NCBI GenBank assembly: GCA_903929455.1
Contig: CAIYVA010000082.1
Coordinates: forward strand, 1-48,518
Direction: 5' to 3'
From: an uncultured Pseudomonadota bacterium
GTDB taxonomy: Bacteria > Pseudomonadota > Gammaproteobacteria > Steroidobacterales > Steroidobacteraceae
Length of the DNA: 48,518 bases
Each line of letters starts with the position of its first letter. Position 1 is the first letter of the stretch. A program made the position numbers and the translations under genes. Below, in pieces: positions 18,242 through 27,160 of the stretch. Below the pieces are notes generated by a model. The model was not told where the DNA came from. It searched no databases and saw only the letters and a list, made by a program, of their open reading frames with translations.

Positions 18242-19435
18242 CTAAATATTAGGCGGTGGCGTGAGCTTTCGTCGCGCTGGCGTGTAAAAGGCCTCGCTCA
18301 CCACACGACAGCGGGCGTTAGCACGACTCCACTTCAGTTCTTTCTGATAATAGATCTCCGCCCATAACGTGTCGCTCGGTGATCCTCGCGTCACCTCAAC
18401 ACTGGCGAGCGCGATACTCGCTTTGCACATCGGGGACCATAAAGACGAGGTCACCGCACCGACCACACGTCGCTTATCATCATAGATGTAGGCATCTTTA
18501 GCGGGCTTATTGCCCTCGACATCTAAGCGCACCAAGCGATATCTTGGTCCTCGTGTACGTTCAAAGAGCAAGGCGGCCCGCCCCGTAAAATGGTCTTTAT
18601 TGAAATCAACCAGCCAAGTCAAATCGAGCTCGAAGGGGGAGCGGGTCCGATCCGTTCGTATGGCACGATCAGCAGGTAGAAAGTCGACACCTGCCTGAAT
18701 AAATCCGGCTTCAATGCGCGCCATTTCAAGCGCATGAGTACCCATGGGTTTAATGCCATAGAGTGCCCCCGCCTCAAACAAAGCATCCCACAGCTGCTCA
18801 GCATGGGTTGGCGCTACCCAGAGCTCATAGCCAAGATCTCCAGTGAACCCGGTTCGGGAGATCATCAGTGGAGCGCCTGCTAGGTCGACGACACTGATTG
18901 AGAAAGGCGTCAGCGATTCAATACAAGAGATCCCCATCGCTCTTAGAACGGCGGCGCTGGTCGGTCCTTGTAGGGCAATCGCGGCGATCTCCGCGGTCTC
19001 TTCACGGATCTGCACATCAAATCCAAGTGCGGATCGCACTAGCCAATCAAGCTGCCGCTCCTGAGAACACAGTCGATAGTCGTTTTGGCCAAGGTGAAAA
19101 ATAGTGCCATCATCGATGACCTGACCTCGATCGTCGCACCAAACACAGTACCCCACACGACCCTCGCTAATTTTGCTCACATCGCGGGTCACTAGCCGAT
19201 TGAGGAATGGCAAGGCATCTGGTCCGCTGATGCGATGCTTGGTCATCGGCGAAATATCAAATACCGCACACGCGTTACGCAGCGCCGTGTACTCAAGCGC
19301 CACATCAAAGTAGGCGTCAGAAACGGTGTAATCACGCCACCGATGCCACAGATTTAATTGGTTCGCAGCGTGTGTCCGCGTATGGAAAGGCGTGTGCTTC
19401 ACCACCTGCAAATAATGCGCTCGCGGGGATCTCAC
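18242..19435 (-). CDS. GcvT/DmdA-like folate-dependent aminomethyltransferase family protein
   Basis: A 397-residue protein of the T-protein fold. The N-terminal folate-binding domain covers about residues 40-270, with VFDISPMTKHRISGPDALPFLNRLVTRDV split across 58-86, GRVGYCVWCDDRGQVIDDGTI, ALQGPTSAAVLR and RTGFTGDLGYELW. The C-terminal barrel begins near 290 with FTGRAAL. Relatives include glycine cleavage T-protein, DMSP demethylase DmdA and the folate domains of dimethylglycine dehydrogenase. It would move a one-carbon unit from a small amine or sulfonium to tetrahydrofolate. It starts with a GTG that overlaps the upstream flavoenzyme stop by four bases (GTGA). There are no gcvH or gcvP genes nearby, so a role in glycine cleavage proper is unlikely. 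Confidence 0.85.
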   Translation of the reverse strand: MRSPRAHYLQVVKHTPFHTRTHAANQLNLWHRWRDYTVSDAYFDVALEYTALRNACAVFDISPMTKHRISGPDALPFLNRLVTRDVSKISEGRVGYCVWCDDRGQVIDDGTIFHLGQNDYRLCSQERQLDWLVRSALGFDVQIREETAEIAAIALQGPTSAAVLRAMGISCIESLTPFSISVVDLAGAPLMISRTGFTGDLGYELWVAPTHAEQLWDALFEAGALYGIKPMGTHALEMARIEAGFIQAGVDFLPADRAIRTDRTRSPFELDLTWLVDFNKDHFTGRAALLFERTRGPRYRLVRLDVEGNKPAKDAYIYDDKRRVVGAVTSSLWSPMCKASIALASVEVTRGSPSDTLWAEIYYQKELKWSRANARCRVVSEAFYTPARRKLTPPPNI

Positions 19436-20985
19436 GATGGCCTCTTCAACACAACAGCAGCCGCGTTTCGACCCGCACTACCCATCACCCCACCGCCCGG
19501 ATGAGCTCCCGCACCACACAAGAAGAGCCCCTGCACCGGCATCTGGTACTGCGCAATGCCATGGACTGGTCTTAACATGAGCGCTTGATCCATCGATAGT
19601 TCACCATGATGCCAATGACCGCCCGTCATCCCAAACTGACGTTCGAGATCAACCGGCGTCAAGAGCTCAGTTGCCAACACCAGCTTGCCGATACCAGGCG
19701 CATAGCGCTCAAGCACCTGCATGACCAGCGCCTCAAAGGGCGCTCGCGCCTGCTCCCAACCGCCCTTTAGATCATAAGGCGCATACTGCACGATGGCGGA
19801 TAAGACATGCTGGCCCGGTGGCGCTAAGGTAGCGTCATACACCGTCGGTACGCTCAACTCCATTAGCGGTTGCTCGGAGTAGCGCTGATATTTGGCGGCA
19901 TTGAAGGCTTCATCCGCGTACTCAGCGCTGGGACAAATCAACAGGCGCTCACCGACATGCTCTGGCTGCACACCCCTAAACTGCGGAAGTCCCGACAGCG
20001 CGATATGAACTTTAGCTGCCGTTCCGATACTTCTAAAGTGATGAACCCGCTGAGCGAGCTCCGTATCCAGATGCCTCGCACCGAGCAAGGCCAACAGCGT
20101 CGTTTTCGGATCTAGACTCGACAGCACCGTGGAGGCCTCCACACGCTCACCACTCTCTAATAGCACTGCAGCGACTGCACCGGCGCTCACTTCCAACGAA
20201 GTGACCTTCGAATTTAAACGGATCTCTGCACCCGCGTCGCGCGCGGCGGCGGCCAGCGACTGCGAAACAGCACCCATACCTCCCTGCGGGAGCGCCACTC
20301 CCAAATGGCCTTGTCCGCTATGACGGTGCAGATAACTGAACACCGTATTGCCAGAGCGAGGTCCCAATTTAGTGCCGAGAACCGCATCCATCGCCAGAGC
20401 GCCTTTGAGGTGATCGCTCGAGAACTCTTCATCCAGCACATCTTGAATAGCCATCGTGATGACGCGTAGGAACTCCCGCATATCCTCACGGCCGAGTCGT
20501 CGCACATCAAGGCCAAAGCGTGCGGCTGGCCAAGCGTCAATCAAGCGATCCCATTGCAGTCTAGGAGGCACACGCCCGTGCTGGCGACCCAACACCGATG
20601 CAAAGCGCTGCATGCGCTTCACAAATGGCGCAAATGCCGCGCGGTCAAGCTCAGACAGGGTTCCCGCTAACAACTGAGCACCCTCAAACACCAAAGCCTC
20701 TTGATCGACCGCAAGGGCAACCGACTTTACGTGGGTCTTAGCGAACACCAATCCGTGTCTCGCTAAGCTTAGATCGTTGTGTACCACTGGATCCAGTAAT
20801 GAGGTCAGATGGGAAACGCTCGATACCCGAAATCCTTTAAAGAACTCATGCGTCGCAGCCGCACCGCCCACGTGAGCGCCAGCCTCTAATACCAACACCG
20901 CCTGCCCTGCACGCGCGAGATAGGCCGCCGCCACTAAGCCGTTATGACCGGCACCAATGACGACGGTTGGTTTTTGCTTAATCAT
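19432..20985 (-). CDS. CrtI-like FAD-dependent oxidoreductase, copy 1
   Basis: A 517-residue flavoprotein of the phytoene-dehydrogenase-like group. The FAD-binding signature VVIGAGHNGLVAAAYLARAG begins at residue 8, with GAGHNG at 11-16. The C-terminal FAD contact LFLCGAGAHPGGGVMGSAGRNA is present. Despite the family name, these proteins are not carotenoid enzymes when carotenoid genes are missing, as here. Mammalian PYROXD2 is in the same group. The ATG at 20985 overlaps the upstream paralogue's stop by eight bases; upstream in-frame codons up to 21054 belong to that paralogue's region. Substrate unknown; an amine or amino-acid derivative is suggested by the PLP and GcvT-like neighbours. Confidence 0.85.
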   Translation of the reverse strand: MIKQKPTVVIGAGHNGLVAAAYLARAGQAVLVLEAGAHVGGAAATHEFFKGFRVSSVSHLTSLLDPVVHNDLSLARHGLVFAKTHVKSVALAVDQEALVFEGAQLLAGTLSELDRAAFAPFVKRMQRFASVLGRQHGRVPPRLQWDRLIDAWPAARFGLDVRRLGREDMREFLRVITMAIQDVLDEEFSSDHLKGALAMDAVLGTKLGPRSGNTVFSYLHRHSGQGHLGVALPQGGMGAVSQSLAAAARDAGAEIRLNSKVTSLEVSAGAVAAVLLESGERVEASTVLSSLDPKTTLLALLGARHLDTELAQRVHHFRSIGTAAKVHIALSGLPQFRGVQPEHVGERLLICPSAEYADEAFNAAKYQRYSEQPLMELSVPTVYDATLAPPGQHVLSAIVQYAPYDLKGGWEQARAPFEALVMQVLERYAPGIGKLVLATELLTPVDLERQFGMTGGHWHHGELSMDQALMLRPVHGIAQYQMPVQGLFLCGAGAHPGGGVMGSAGRNAAAVVLKRPS

Positions 20986-22597
20986 CTGACCAACTCCCCG
21001 GCACCGTCGTGGGTCTTCGAAGATCGAGCAACACCTCACGCGCCGCATTGGCACCGGGGGCTGCCATCACGCCACCGCCGGGATGTGACCCTGACCCACA
21101 CAAGTACAGTCCTTTCGCAGGCCCCCGATACTGCGCAAAACCAGGGAACGGTCGGTTGAATAGCAGTTGGTCGAAGGTGAGCTCGCCCTGAAAAATATTA
21201 CCCTCGGTGAGTCCCACCTCCGACTCGAGTTCTTGCGGCGTGCGCACCTCGGCATGCAGCACCAGTTTTTCGAAATCTGGGCTATAGCGAGAAATCTGTG
21301 CAAACACCGTCTTCTTAAATGCCTCACGGTCATCAGCAGTCCACGCCCTACCCTCGATCAACGCCGGTACATACTGCACAAACACGGACATAAAGTGCTT
21401 GCCCGGTGGCGCCATCGTGGGGTCAGTCATCGTCGGCATTAAGAGATCAAGATACGGATCCTTAGACCACGTGCCTCGCTTAAAGTCGTCATAGGCTTTT
21501 TCAAAGCGCTCCAAGGAGTCTAGAAAGTGCATATCCCCAGCCAGTAGCGGGTGATTAGGGCCTAATGCAGGGAACGAGGGTAAGCCATCTAATGCAATAT
21601 TAATCTTGCCGGAGGAACCACGAATTTTGAAGTTACGGGCGCGCTTCACCAAGCTGGCATCGAGTGACTGTTCACTCAACAGTCCCAAGAAGGTTCGTTT
21701 GGGATCAAGTGCAGATAAGACGACCGGCGCCTCGAACTCATCACCATTATCGAGTGCCACCCCCGTCACCTTGCCACCACGCGTGACAATCTGGGCAACG
21801 GGAGAATTCACACGGATTTCTCCACCCATGGATTGTAGCGAGCGTGCGATGGCCTGGGAGACAGCACCCATCCCACCGCGTGCAAAACCCCACGCCCCCA
21901 TCTGCCCATCCACATCACCCATATAGTGGTGGAGCAATACGTAGGCAGTCCCCGGCGAATACACACCCAGTGCGGTACCAATAATGCCGCTGCCAGCAAA
22001 ATTAGCCTTCACCATGTCGTTCTCAAAATACTCGCTCAGGTAGTCAGCAATACTCATCGTATAAAAACGCAAGGTATCGTAAATCGCTGCCTCGCCAAGC
22101 TTTCCAAACTCGCCGCCGATATACAGCATCTCTTTTAGATCGCGCGGTTTAAGTGACGTGGGATCAGGAGGAGTGCGCATCAGCAAGGAACGCACCAAAC
22201 GGCACTGGCGCATCACATCGCGGCCATAGCGCAGATAGGCATCGCTGTCTTTACTGCTATATCTAGCGATCTCCCGACGCTTTACCTCCTTATCGACATA
22301 GCCGCCCAACACATCGCCGTCACGGGTAAAGCCGACCCCGCCCCCATAAGGCACTACCTGCAAACCATGCCGCCCCAAGTCCAGACTGCGGTAGATTTCG
22401 GGTCGCAGCAAACCGCACACATACGAGCAATTCGAGTAAATCCAACCCGCATGCAGCTCGCGGCTGACCGTCGCCCCACCAAAGTACGGATTCTTTTCCA
22501 GCACCAGAACCTTAAGCCCAGCCTTCGCCAAGAAAGCCGCGCTGGTTAGGCCATTGTGCCCCGCACCGACGACAATGGCGTCATAGCGAGTCGTCAC
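20978..22597 (-). CDS. CrtI-like FAD-dependent oxidoreductase, copy 2
   Basis: About 539 residues, a paralogue of the next gene. Starting at the GTG at 22597 (VTTRYDAIVVGAGHNG) puts GAGHNG at residues 11-16, exactly as in copy 1, which is why I prefer it. A GTG at 22675 would add 26 poorly conserved arginine-rich residues and overlap the upstream gene. The closing motif LYLCGSGSHPGGGVMAAPGANA is conserved. It also has ARGGMGAVSQAIARSLQSMGG, shared in form with copy 1. Two adjacent diverged copies suggest a heteromer or two steps on related substrates. Substrate unknown. Confidence 0.83.
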   Translation of the reverse strand: MTTRYDAIVVGAGHNGLTSAAFLAKAGLKVLVLEKNPYFGGATVSRELHAGWIYSNCSYVCGLLRPEIYRSLDLGRHGLQVVPYGGGVGFTRDGDVLGGYVDKEVKRREIARYSSKDSDAYLRYGRDVMRQCRLVRSLLMRTPPDPTSLKPRDLKEMLYIGGEFGKLGEAAIYDTLRFYTMSIADYLSEYFENDMVKANFAGSGIIGTALGVYSPGTAYVLLHHYMGDVDGQMGAWGFARGGMGAVSQAIARSLQSMGGEIRVNSPVAQIVTRGGKVTGVALDNGDEFEAPVVLSALDPKRTFLGLLSEQSLDASLVKRARNFKIRGSSGKINIALDGLPSFPALGPNHPLLAGDMHFLDSLERFEKAYDDFKRGTWSKDPYLDLLMPTMTDPTMAPPGKHFMSVFVQYVPALIEGRAWTADDREAFKKTVFAQISRYSPDFEKLVLHAEVRTPQELESEVGLTEGNIFQGELTFDQLLFNRPFPGFAQYRGPAKGLYLCGSGSHPGGGVMAAPGANAAREVLLDLRRPTTVPGSWSDD

Positions 22598-22661
22598 TCG
22601 TGAGCCCACTGCCTGGCCAGTTGCCAGGCTCGTTTGACGCCTACTGAACGCACACCGTGCC

Positions 22662-23930
22662 TCACGCTCGTACACTCATATCAGCAAGCAGTGCAACGAT
22701 GCGATCCACTTCCGCTAAGGTGTTGTAGTGAGCGAATCCGATACGCACCACGCCACCCGTCTCACGTACGCCCAATACACCGGCAATCTCATAGGCATAG
22801 AAGCTGCCATCCCAGACGTAAATATTGTGCTCCGCGAATTCTGTGGCTACCGCGCGTGGCTCTAAGTGCCCAATGCGAAGACTAAACGTCGGCACACGCG
22901 CACTTGCTTGGCTAACATCCGCTATGCCGTACAAGGTGATGTTCCTCAAAGGAGCAATACCCGCGAGAAATCGTTCGGTCAACGCGAGCTCATGCGCTTG
23001 AGCGGCCGCGTAGCCTGCGACTATTTGCTCCCTGAGAGACGCTGGCGCTTGAGCGCCAAAGCGCTCACCTAGCCAAGCCATGTGCTCAATAGCGCCTTGC
23101 GTAGCACACTGGGCCTCAAAAGAAGGTGTACCCGGTGAGTGTTTAGTTGGCATTGAATCAGAGGCGGGTCTGACCTTTAAGGGCACTAGGCGATTGGCTA
23201 ACTCGCGCTTGACGTACAAAAGACCCGCGTGAGGACCAAAAAACTTGTACGGCGATGTCGACAGTAGGTCACATCCCAACGCTTTCACATCGATCGCAAG
23301 ATGGGCAACCGACTGCACGGCATCCACCATGGTAAGCGCACCAACGGCTTTCGCAGCATCGATAATGCGCTTCACATCATTGATCGTGCCCAAGAAATTG
23401 CTCGCGTGATTACACGCAACCAAACGTGTTTTTGAATTGATTAAAGAACTTAACGTGTCATACCGATACTGAAAGCTCTGTACGTCAAACTCGAGCCAGC
23501 GTACGGTCACGCCACGCTCCTGCGCAGCAATGAGCCACGGCGCGATGTTGGCGTCGTGGTCCATGCGGGACAACACGATCTCATCACCGCTCTGCCACGC
23601 TCGGGAGATCATGCGCGAGAAATTAAACAACTGCGAGGTGGTATTTAATCCGAAGACGACTTCGTCTGGATCAGCGCCCAAAAAAGTAGCCGCCACCGCA
23701 TGCGCCTGTATGAGGCCTGCGTCTGTCAACTGAGACGTTCGAAAAGCGCCCCCATCATTGGCACAGTGGTTAACCATCGAGGCATGTAGTCGAGTCAGGG
23801 CACGCGCAGCCACCTGAGTACCACCGGGCGCATCCGCATACAGACGCGGTTTGTCATGATCGGTGAGGCCAAGCGCCGGGAAAGCAGCGCGAACCTCCAC
23901 GTCATCCCAAGGGAGCGTATGTTTTGACAT
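22662..23930 (-). CDS. Class V PLP enzyme, cysteine desulfurase-like (VC1184 subfamily type)
   Basis: About 422 residues from the ATG at 23930, which has AGGAA nine bases upstream; the frame extends to 23987 without support. The PLP lysine is Lys229 in STSPYKFFGPH, and the pyridine-nitrogen aspartate is Asp203 in MVDAVQSVAH. The early motif ADAPGGTQV is typical of the VC1184-type branch. I do not see the mobile-loop active-site cysteine used by true cysteine desulfurases, and no suf/isc genes are nearby. Another reaction on an amino acid, such as lyase or transaminase chemistry, is likely. It is the first gene of a four-gene leftward operon with two flavoenzymes and a GcvT-like protein. Confidence 0.82.
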   Translation of the reverse strand: MSKHTLPWDDVEVRAAFPALGLTDHDKPRLYADAPGGTQVAARALTRLHASMVNHCANDGGAFRTSQLTDAGLIQAHAVAATFLGADPDEVVFGLNTTSQLFNFSRMISRAWQSGDEIVLSRMDHDANIAPWLIAAQERGVTVRWLEFDVQSFQYRYDTLSSLINSKTRLVACNHASNFLGTINDVKRIIDAAKAVGALTMVDAVQSVAHLAIDVKALGCDLLSTSPYKFFGPHAGLLYVKRELANRLVPLKVRPASDSMPTKHSPGTPSFEAQCATQGAIEHMAWLGERFGAQAPASLREQIVAGYAAAQAHELALTERFLAGIAPLRNITLYGIADVSQASARVPTFSLRIGHLEPRAVATEFAEHNIYVWDGSFYAYEIAGVLGVRETGGVVRIGFAHYNTLAEVDRIVALLADMSVRA

Positions 23931-23962
23931 GAACGTGGTTCCTGAAGCAAAAGTGATTGATG

Positions 23963-23980
23963 ACCCTCGCCCAAGAGGGT
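23963..23980. repeat. Short inverted repeat between GH3 and PLP-enzyme genes
   Basis: ACCCTC and GAGGGT form a perfect six-base stem with a six-base loop. It lies downstream of the leftward GH3 gene and upstream of the PLP-enzyme gene. A T-run does not directly follow on either strand, so a terminator role is uncertain. Confidence 0.35.
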
Positions 23981-24055
23981 TCCGCACCCTTCGATTTTAG
24001 ATCACTCCGCGTTTTCATGCGCTTATTTACACGTGAAGGCGGGTTTGCTGACCTA

Positions 24056-26299
24056 TCAGGGAGACAGGTGCATCGCGGGCAGCGTGAGCGACACGGAAGG
24101 CCCGGGCTCAGTGGCCGAATTCGCCAACACAAAGTCATAGTGGCCTGCCGGCATGTGCCATTGGTGTGTCCGGGGGCTCCACTGAGCCAGCAGTCGCGGG
24201 TCGATCTCAAGTGTCGCGACACGTGTTTCAGACGCTGTGAGCGTTAGGCGCACATAGCCCACTAAGCGCCGCGTGCCACGGGTAAGCGCTGAGGCAACAT
24301 ACACTTGCGCAGTCACATCGCCTGTCCGCTTACCGCGATTACTGACTGTCACCTCGGCGCTGAGCGTAGGTCGGCGGTGAGCATCCGTCGACTGTTGAAC
24401 GCGCAACTGGTCCATCGCAAACTGAGTGTAACTTAACCCATAGCCAAACGGAAACAGCGGTTTTCTGTCCTCACGGGCATACCAGCGATAGCCCACAAAG
24501 GCACCTTCGGAATAATCAATCGACACGGCACTCTTATACGGTAGGCCGAAACCCGGAATGGAAGGGCGAGGCAATTGCCCTACATCCAATGGAAAAGTGA
24601 TTGGCAGACGCCCCGACGGATTAAACACACCCGTGAGAATATCTGCGATGGCCAATCCCCCCTCTTGGCCCGGGTACCACGCCTCTACGACCGCTTGGAC
24701 ATTGGCTAGCCATGGCATAGAGACTGGATTACCTGTTTCTAGTACCACCAAGGTACGAGGGTTGGCCTGCGATAAAGCGTGTATCAGCTCGTCCTGGCCC
24801 TCTGGCAGACTGAGTGAGCCGGTATCCCTACTCTCGACTTGCCACTTAGTGGCAAATACGATGACTAAGTCGACCCGCTCAGCATGTGCAACGGCCGTCG
24901 CGACGTCATAACCTGACACATAGGCGAAGTGTGTTTCAGGCATAGCGGTTTGCAGTGCGCGCAGAGGCGAGGATGGCATATAGAGTTGCCGGCCCATGTA
25001 TTTCATGCCACCGGTGACTTCCACTGGAATGATGGTGGGCGCCGCACCCATCGGGGTGACTTGACTGGATCCGCCACCAGACAACACGCCAAGATCTGCA
25101 TGGCCACCGACAATCAGCACCGACTTCAGGGCAGAATCGAGCGGCAGTACTCCATTGTTCTTTAGCAGTACGATGCCTTCAGTCGCTGCGCGGCGCGTCA
25201 GGCCTGCGTGCGCCTGATAATCCACGGGCACAGCCTCGTGATGCTGATCTAACTCGAGCGTGTACATAGACCGCAGTATGCGTCGAACGGCATCCGAGAT
25301 CCGCCCGTGGCTCACCGTTCCTTGACCGATCGCCTGTCGTAGCGGCGCGTCAAACCAGACCGTCGCGTCTAATTGCTCACCAGACTCTTGATCAAGTCCT
25401 GCATTGATCGCATAAACGTCATCAACCGCGCCCCAATCCGACATCACGAAACCAGGATATCGCCAGTCTTTTTTGAGCACCTCAGTCAAAAGTGCCGGGT
25501 GATTACACGCGGGGTGCCCATTCACTAGGTTATACGCACACATCACTGCACCGGGCGCACCTTTTTCAATAGCGATTTCAAAAGCCAGTAAATCGGACTC
25601 ACGTAACGCCGCTTCATCGATATGGACGTCAAGCGTGTCACGCTGCGTTTCCTGATCATTCACCGCAAAGTGCTTAACAGTCGACATGACATGCTGTGAC
25701 TGGGTACCGGCAATAGCAGCGCCCGCAAGCGTGCCCGCAAGCCACGGATCCTCACCGAGATACTCGAAGTTTCGGCCATTACGTGGATCACGTGCGAGAT
25801 TCACTCCGCCACCGAGGAGCACGTTAAAACCTTTGGCCGACGCTTCTGAACCGATCACCACGCCGGCTTCATATAAAAGAGCAGGATTAAAACTGGCCGC
25901 CAATGCTTGGCCCGACGGCAGTGCAGTGGCGGTGTCTCCTACACGTATTTGCATCGGGTTGGCAACGCCAAGACTGGCATCCGTCTCTACTAAATTAGGC
26001 ACACCGAGTCGCGCAATGCCGCGCACAAAACCCGCGGTCACTGGAATGTCACTCGGGATCCCAGCGCCATCTGGGAAAAACTGTGGGATGGGCATAACGC
26101 CGTGCAGTAACTGCAACCGCTCGGCGTCGGTCATTTGGCGTTCAACCGCCTCGGCGCGCACATCGGCTGCGCTGCGAGTCTGCGCCTGCAGGCCTGTTGG
26201 CAGGAGAAACACGCCTAAAACCAGCAATACACCAAGAGACAACGCGCGTGCCCGCAACGTTTCTTCCGCTCGTCCTAGCCACATACCCCTACTGCTCAT
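24056..26299 (-). CDS. Glycoside hydrolase family 3 beta-glucosidase-type enzyme
   Basis: About 747 residues. After a Sec-type signal (hydrophobic LSLGVLLVLGVFLLPTG, cleavage after LQA) comes the GH3 N-terminal barrel, with KHFAVNDQETQRDTLDVHID and the nucleophile at Asp288 in GFVMSDWGAVDD. Next are the GH3 C-terminal sandwich (ATEGIVLLKNNGVLPLD; VVLETGNPVSMPW) and a fibronectin-III-like end (YGLSYTQF onward). It should hydrolyse beta-linked glucosides or similar glycans in the periplasm. Three in-frame ATGs exist; I chose 26299 because it has AGG at sensible spacing, while those at 26308 and 26284 have it too close. A frameshifted sugar permease is the only other sugar gene here. Confidence 0.85.
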   Translation of the reverse strand: MSSRGMWLGRAEETLRARALSLGVLLVLGVFLLPTGLQAQTRSAADVRAEAVERQMTDAERLQLLHGVMPIPQFFPDGAGIPSDIPVTAGFVRGIARLGVPNLVETDASLGVANPMQIRVGDTATALPSGQALAASFNPALLYEAGVVIGSEASAKGFNVLLGGGVNLARDPRNGRNFEYLGEDPWLAGTLAGAAIAGTQSQHVMSTVKHFAVNDQETQRDTLDVHIDEAALRESDLLAFEIAIEKGAPGAVMCAYNLVNGHPACNHPALLTEVLKKDWRYPGFVMSDWGAVDDVYAINAGLDQESGEQLDATVWFDAPLRQAIGQGTVSHGRISDAVRRILRSMYTLELDQHHEAVPVDYQAHAGLTRRAATEGIVLLKNNGVLPLDSALKSVLIVGGHADLGVLSGGGSSQVTPMGAAPTIIPVEVTGGMKYMGRQLYMPSSPLRALQTAMPETHFAYVSGYDVATAVAHAERVDLVIVFATKWQVESRDTGSLSLPEGQDELIHALSQANPRTLVVLETGNPVSMPWLANVQAVVEAWYPGQEGGLAIADILTGVFNPSGRLPITFPLDVGQLPRPSIPGFGLPYKSAVSIDYSEGAFVGYRWYAREDRKPLFPFGYGLSYTQFAMDQLRVQQSTDAHRRPTLSAEVTVSNRGKRTGDVTAQVYVASALTRGTRRLVGYVRLTLTASETRVATLEIDPRLLAQWSPRTHQWHMPAGHYDFVLANSATEPGPSVSLTLPAMHLSP

Positions 26300-26353
26300 G
26301 CGTCGCATACCTAAGTGATTGTTAAAGCAGATTAAAGTGACCATCCACAGAGA

Positions 26354-26382
26354 TCAATAGAAAAATCGAGTACCCTTGTCAG
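26354..26382 (-). promoter_or_regulatory. Candidate promoter for the GH3 gene
   Basis: On the minus strand CTGACA (26382-26377, five of six -35 consensus) is followed after 17 bases by TATTGA (26359-26354). The leader to the ATG at 26299 would be about 48 bases. The -10 match is modest. Confidence 0.4.
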
Positions 26383-26455
26383 CCCTGACCGTGAGCCGTT
26401 GGCGACTAAGCGCCTAGGCCGTCACGATCAGCACCACTTTACGGAGAAACCCGAC

Positions 26456-26965
26456 ATGACCACATCCATCTATCAGAGCTCAATCCCTATCCTGACACTG
26501 GGACTGAACAATTTATCCGCCATCCTAGATAAGGCCGCTGTACAGACCACTGCAAAATCGGTCGACTCAAAAACCCTGGCGAGTGCCCGCCTGATCATCG
26601 ATATGTTGCCCTTAAGCAAACAGGTACAGATTGCCTGTGACAGCGCGAAAGGCGCTGCGGCACGCTTGGCAGGGATCGACAATCCAACGCACGAAGACAA
26701 TGAAGAGACCATCGAGCAACTCAAAGCGCGCATCGAAAAAACGCTGAAGTTCATCAGCCAAGTGACTGAGCGTCAATTGGCTGGCAGCGAATCCAAGGAA
26801 ATCGTCATTGCTTATCCCAATGTCACCTTGAAGTTCAGCGGATTGGATTTCTTAACTAAGTTCGCGCTGCCTAATTTCTATTTCCACATCACCATGGCGT
26901 ACGCGATCATTCGCGCCAATGGCGTTGATGTCGGTAAAATGGACTATCTCGGAAAGATCCAGTAA
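26456..26965 (+). CDS. DUF1993 domain-containing protein
   Basis: A 169-residue soluble protein matching DUF1993 over its full length: MTTSIYQSSIPILTLGLNNL at the start, DMLPLSKQVQIACDSAKGAAARLAG (split about 47-72) and the closing LPNFYFHITMAYAIIRANGV. The fold is related to DinB-like helical bundles, but no activity is known for the family. The ATG at 26456 has GGAGA at good spacing; the frame reaches back to 26399 without support. It appears to be a single-gene unit because a strong hairpin follows. Confidence 0.83.
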   Translation: MTTSIYQSSIPILTLGLNNLSAILDKAAVQTTAKSVDSKTLASARLIIDMLPLSKQVQIACDSAKGAAARLAGIDNPTHEDNEETIEQLKARIEKTLKFISQVTERQLAGSESKEIVIAYPNVTLKFSGLDFLTKFALPNFYFHITMAYAIIRANGVDVGKMDYLGKIQ

Positions 26966-26976
26966 AAAAACACACA

Positions 26977-27039
26977 CCGGCGAGTGTCGAAGCAGTAGAA
27001 AAAGCGTCGGATGCGCTTTTTTCTACGGGTACTCGCCGG
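26977..27039 (+). terminator. Nested two-level hairpin, probable terminator
   Basis: An inner stem TAGAAAAAGCG (26996-27006) pairs with CGCTTTTTTCTA (27014-27025, one bulged T) around a seven-base loop. It is enclosed by an outer nine-base stem CCGGCGAGT (26977-26985) and ACTCGCCGG (27031-27039). The inner stem alone, with its A-run and T-run, looks like a rho-independent terminator behind the DUF1993 gene. Because both arms carry homopolymers it could work in both directions. The region 27040-27160 holds nothing else I recognise. Confidence 0.65.
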
Positions 27040-27160
27040 CGTTGATCACCGAATTTGGCTTAGGCAAAAAACGATTGATTCACTGACGATTGGGTTTCGA
27101 TGTATGCATCAAACGACAAGATGCGCACAATATATGCGCAATGCGATGGGCCGACGCTTT

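Noticed and set aside
19432-22597. Carotenoid desaturase genes
   Set aside because: The CrtI-like fold is broad, and no crtB, crtE or other carotenoid genes are nearby.
24558-26318. Several plus-strand frames of 78-210 residues opposite GH3
   Set aside because: Long antisense frames are expected at this base composition, and GH3 motifs fix the coding strand.
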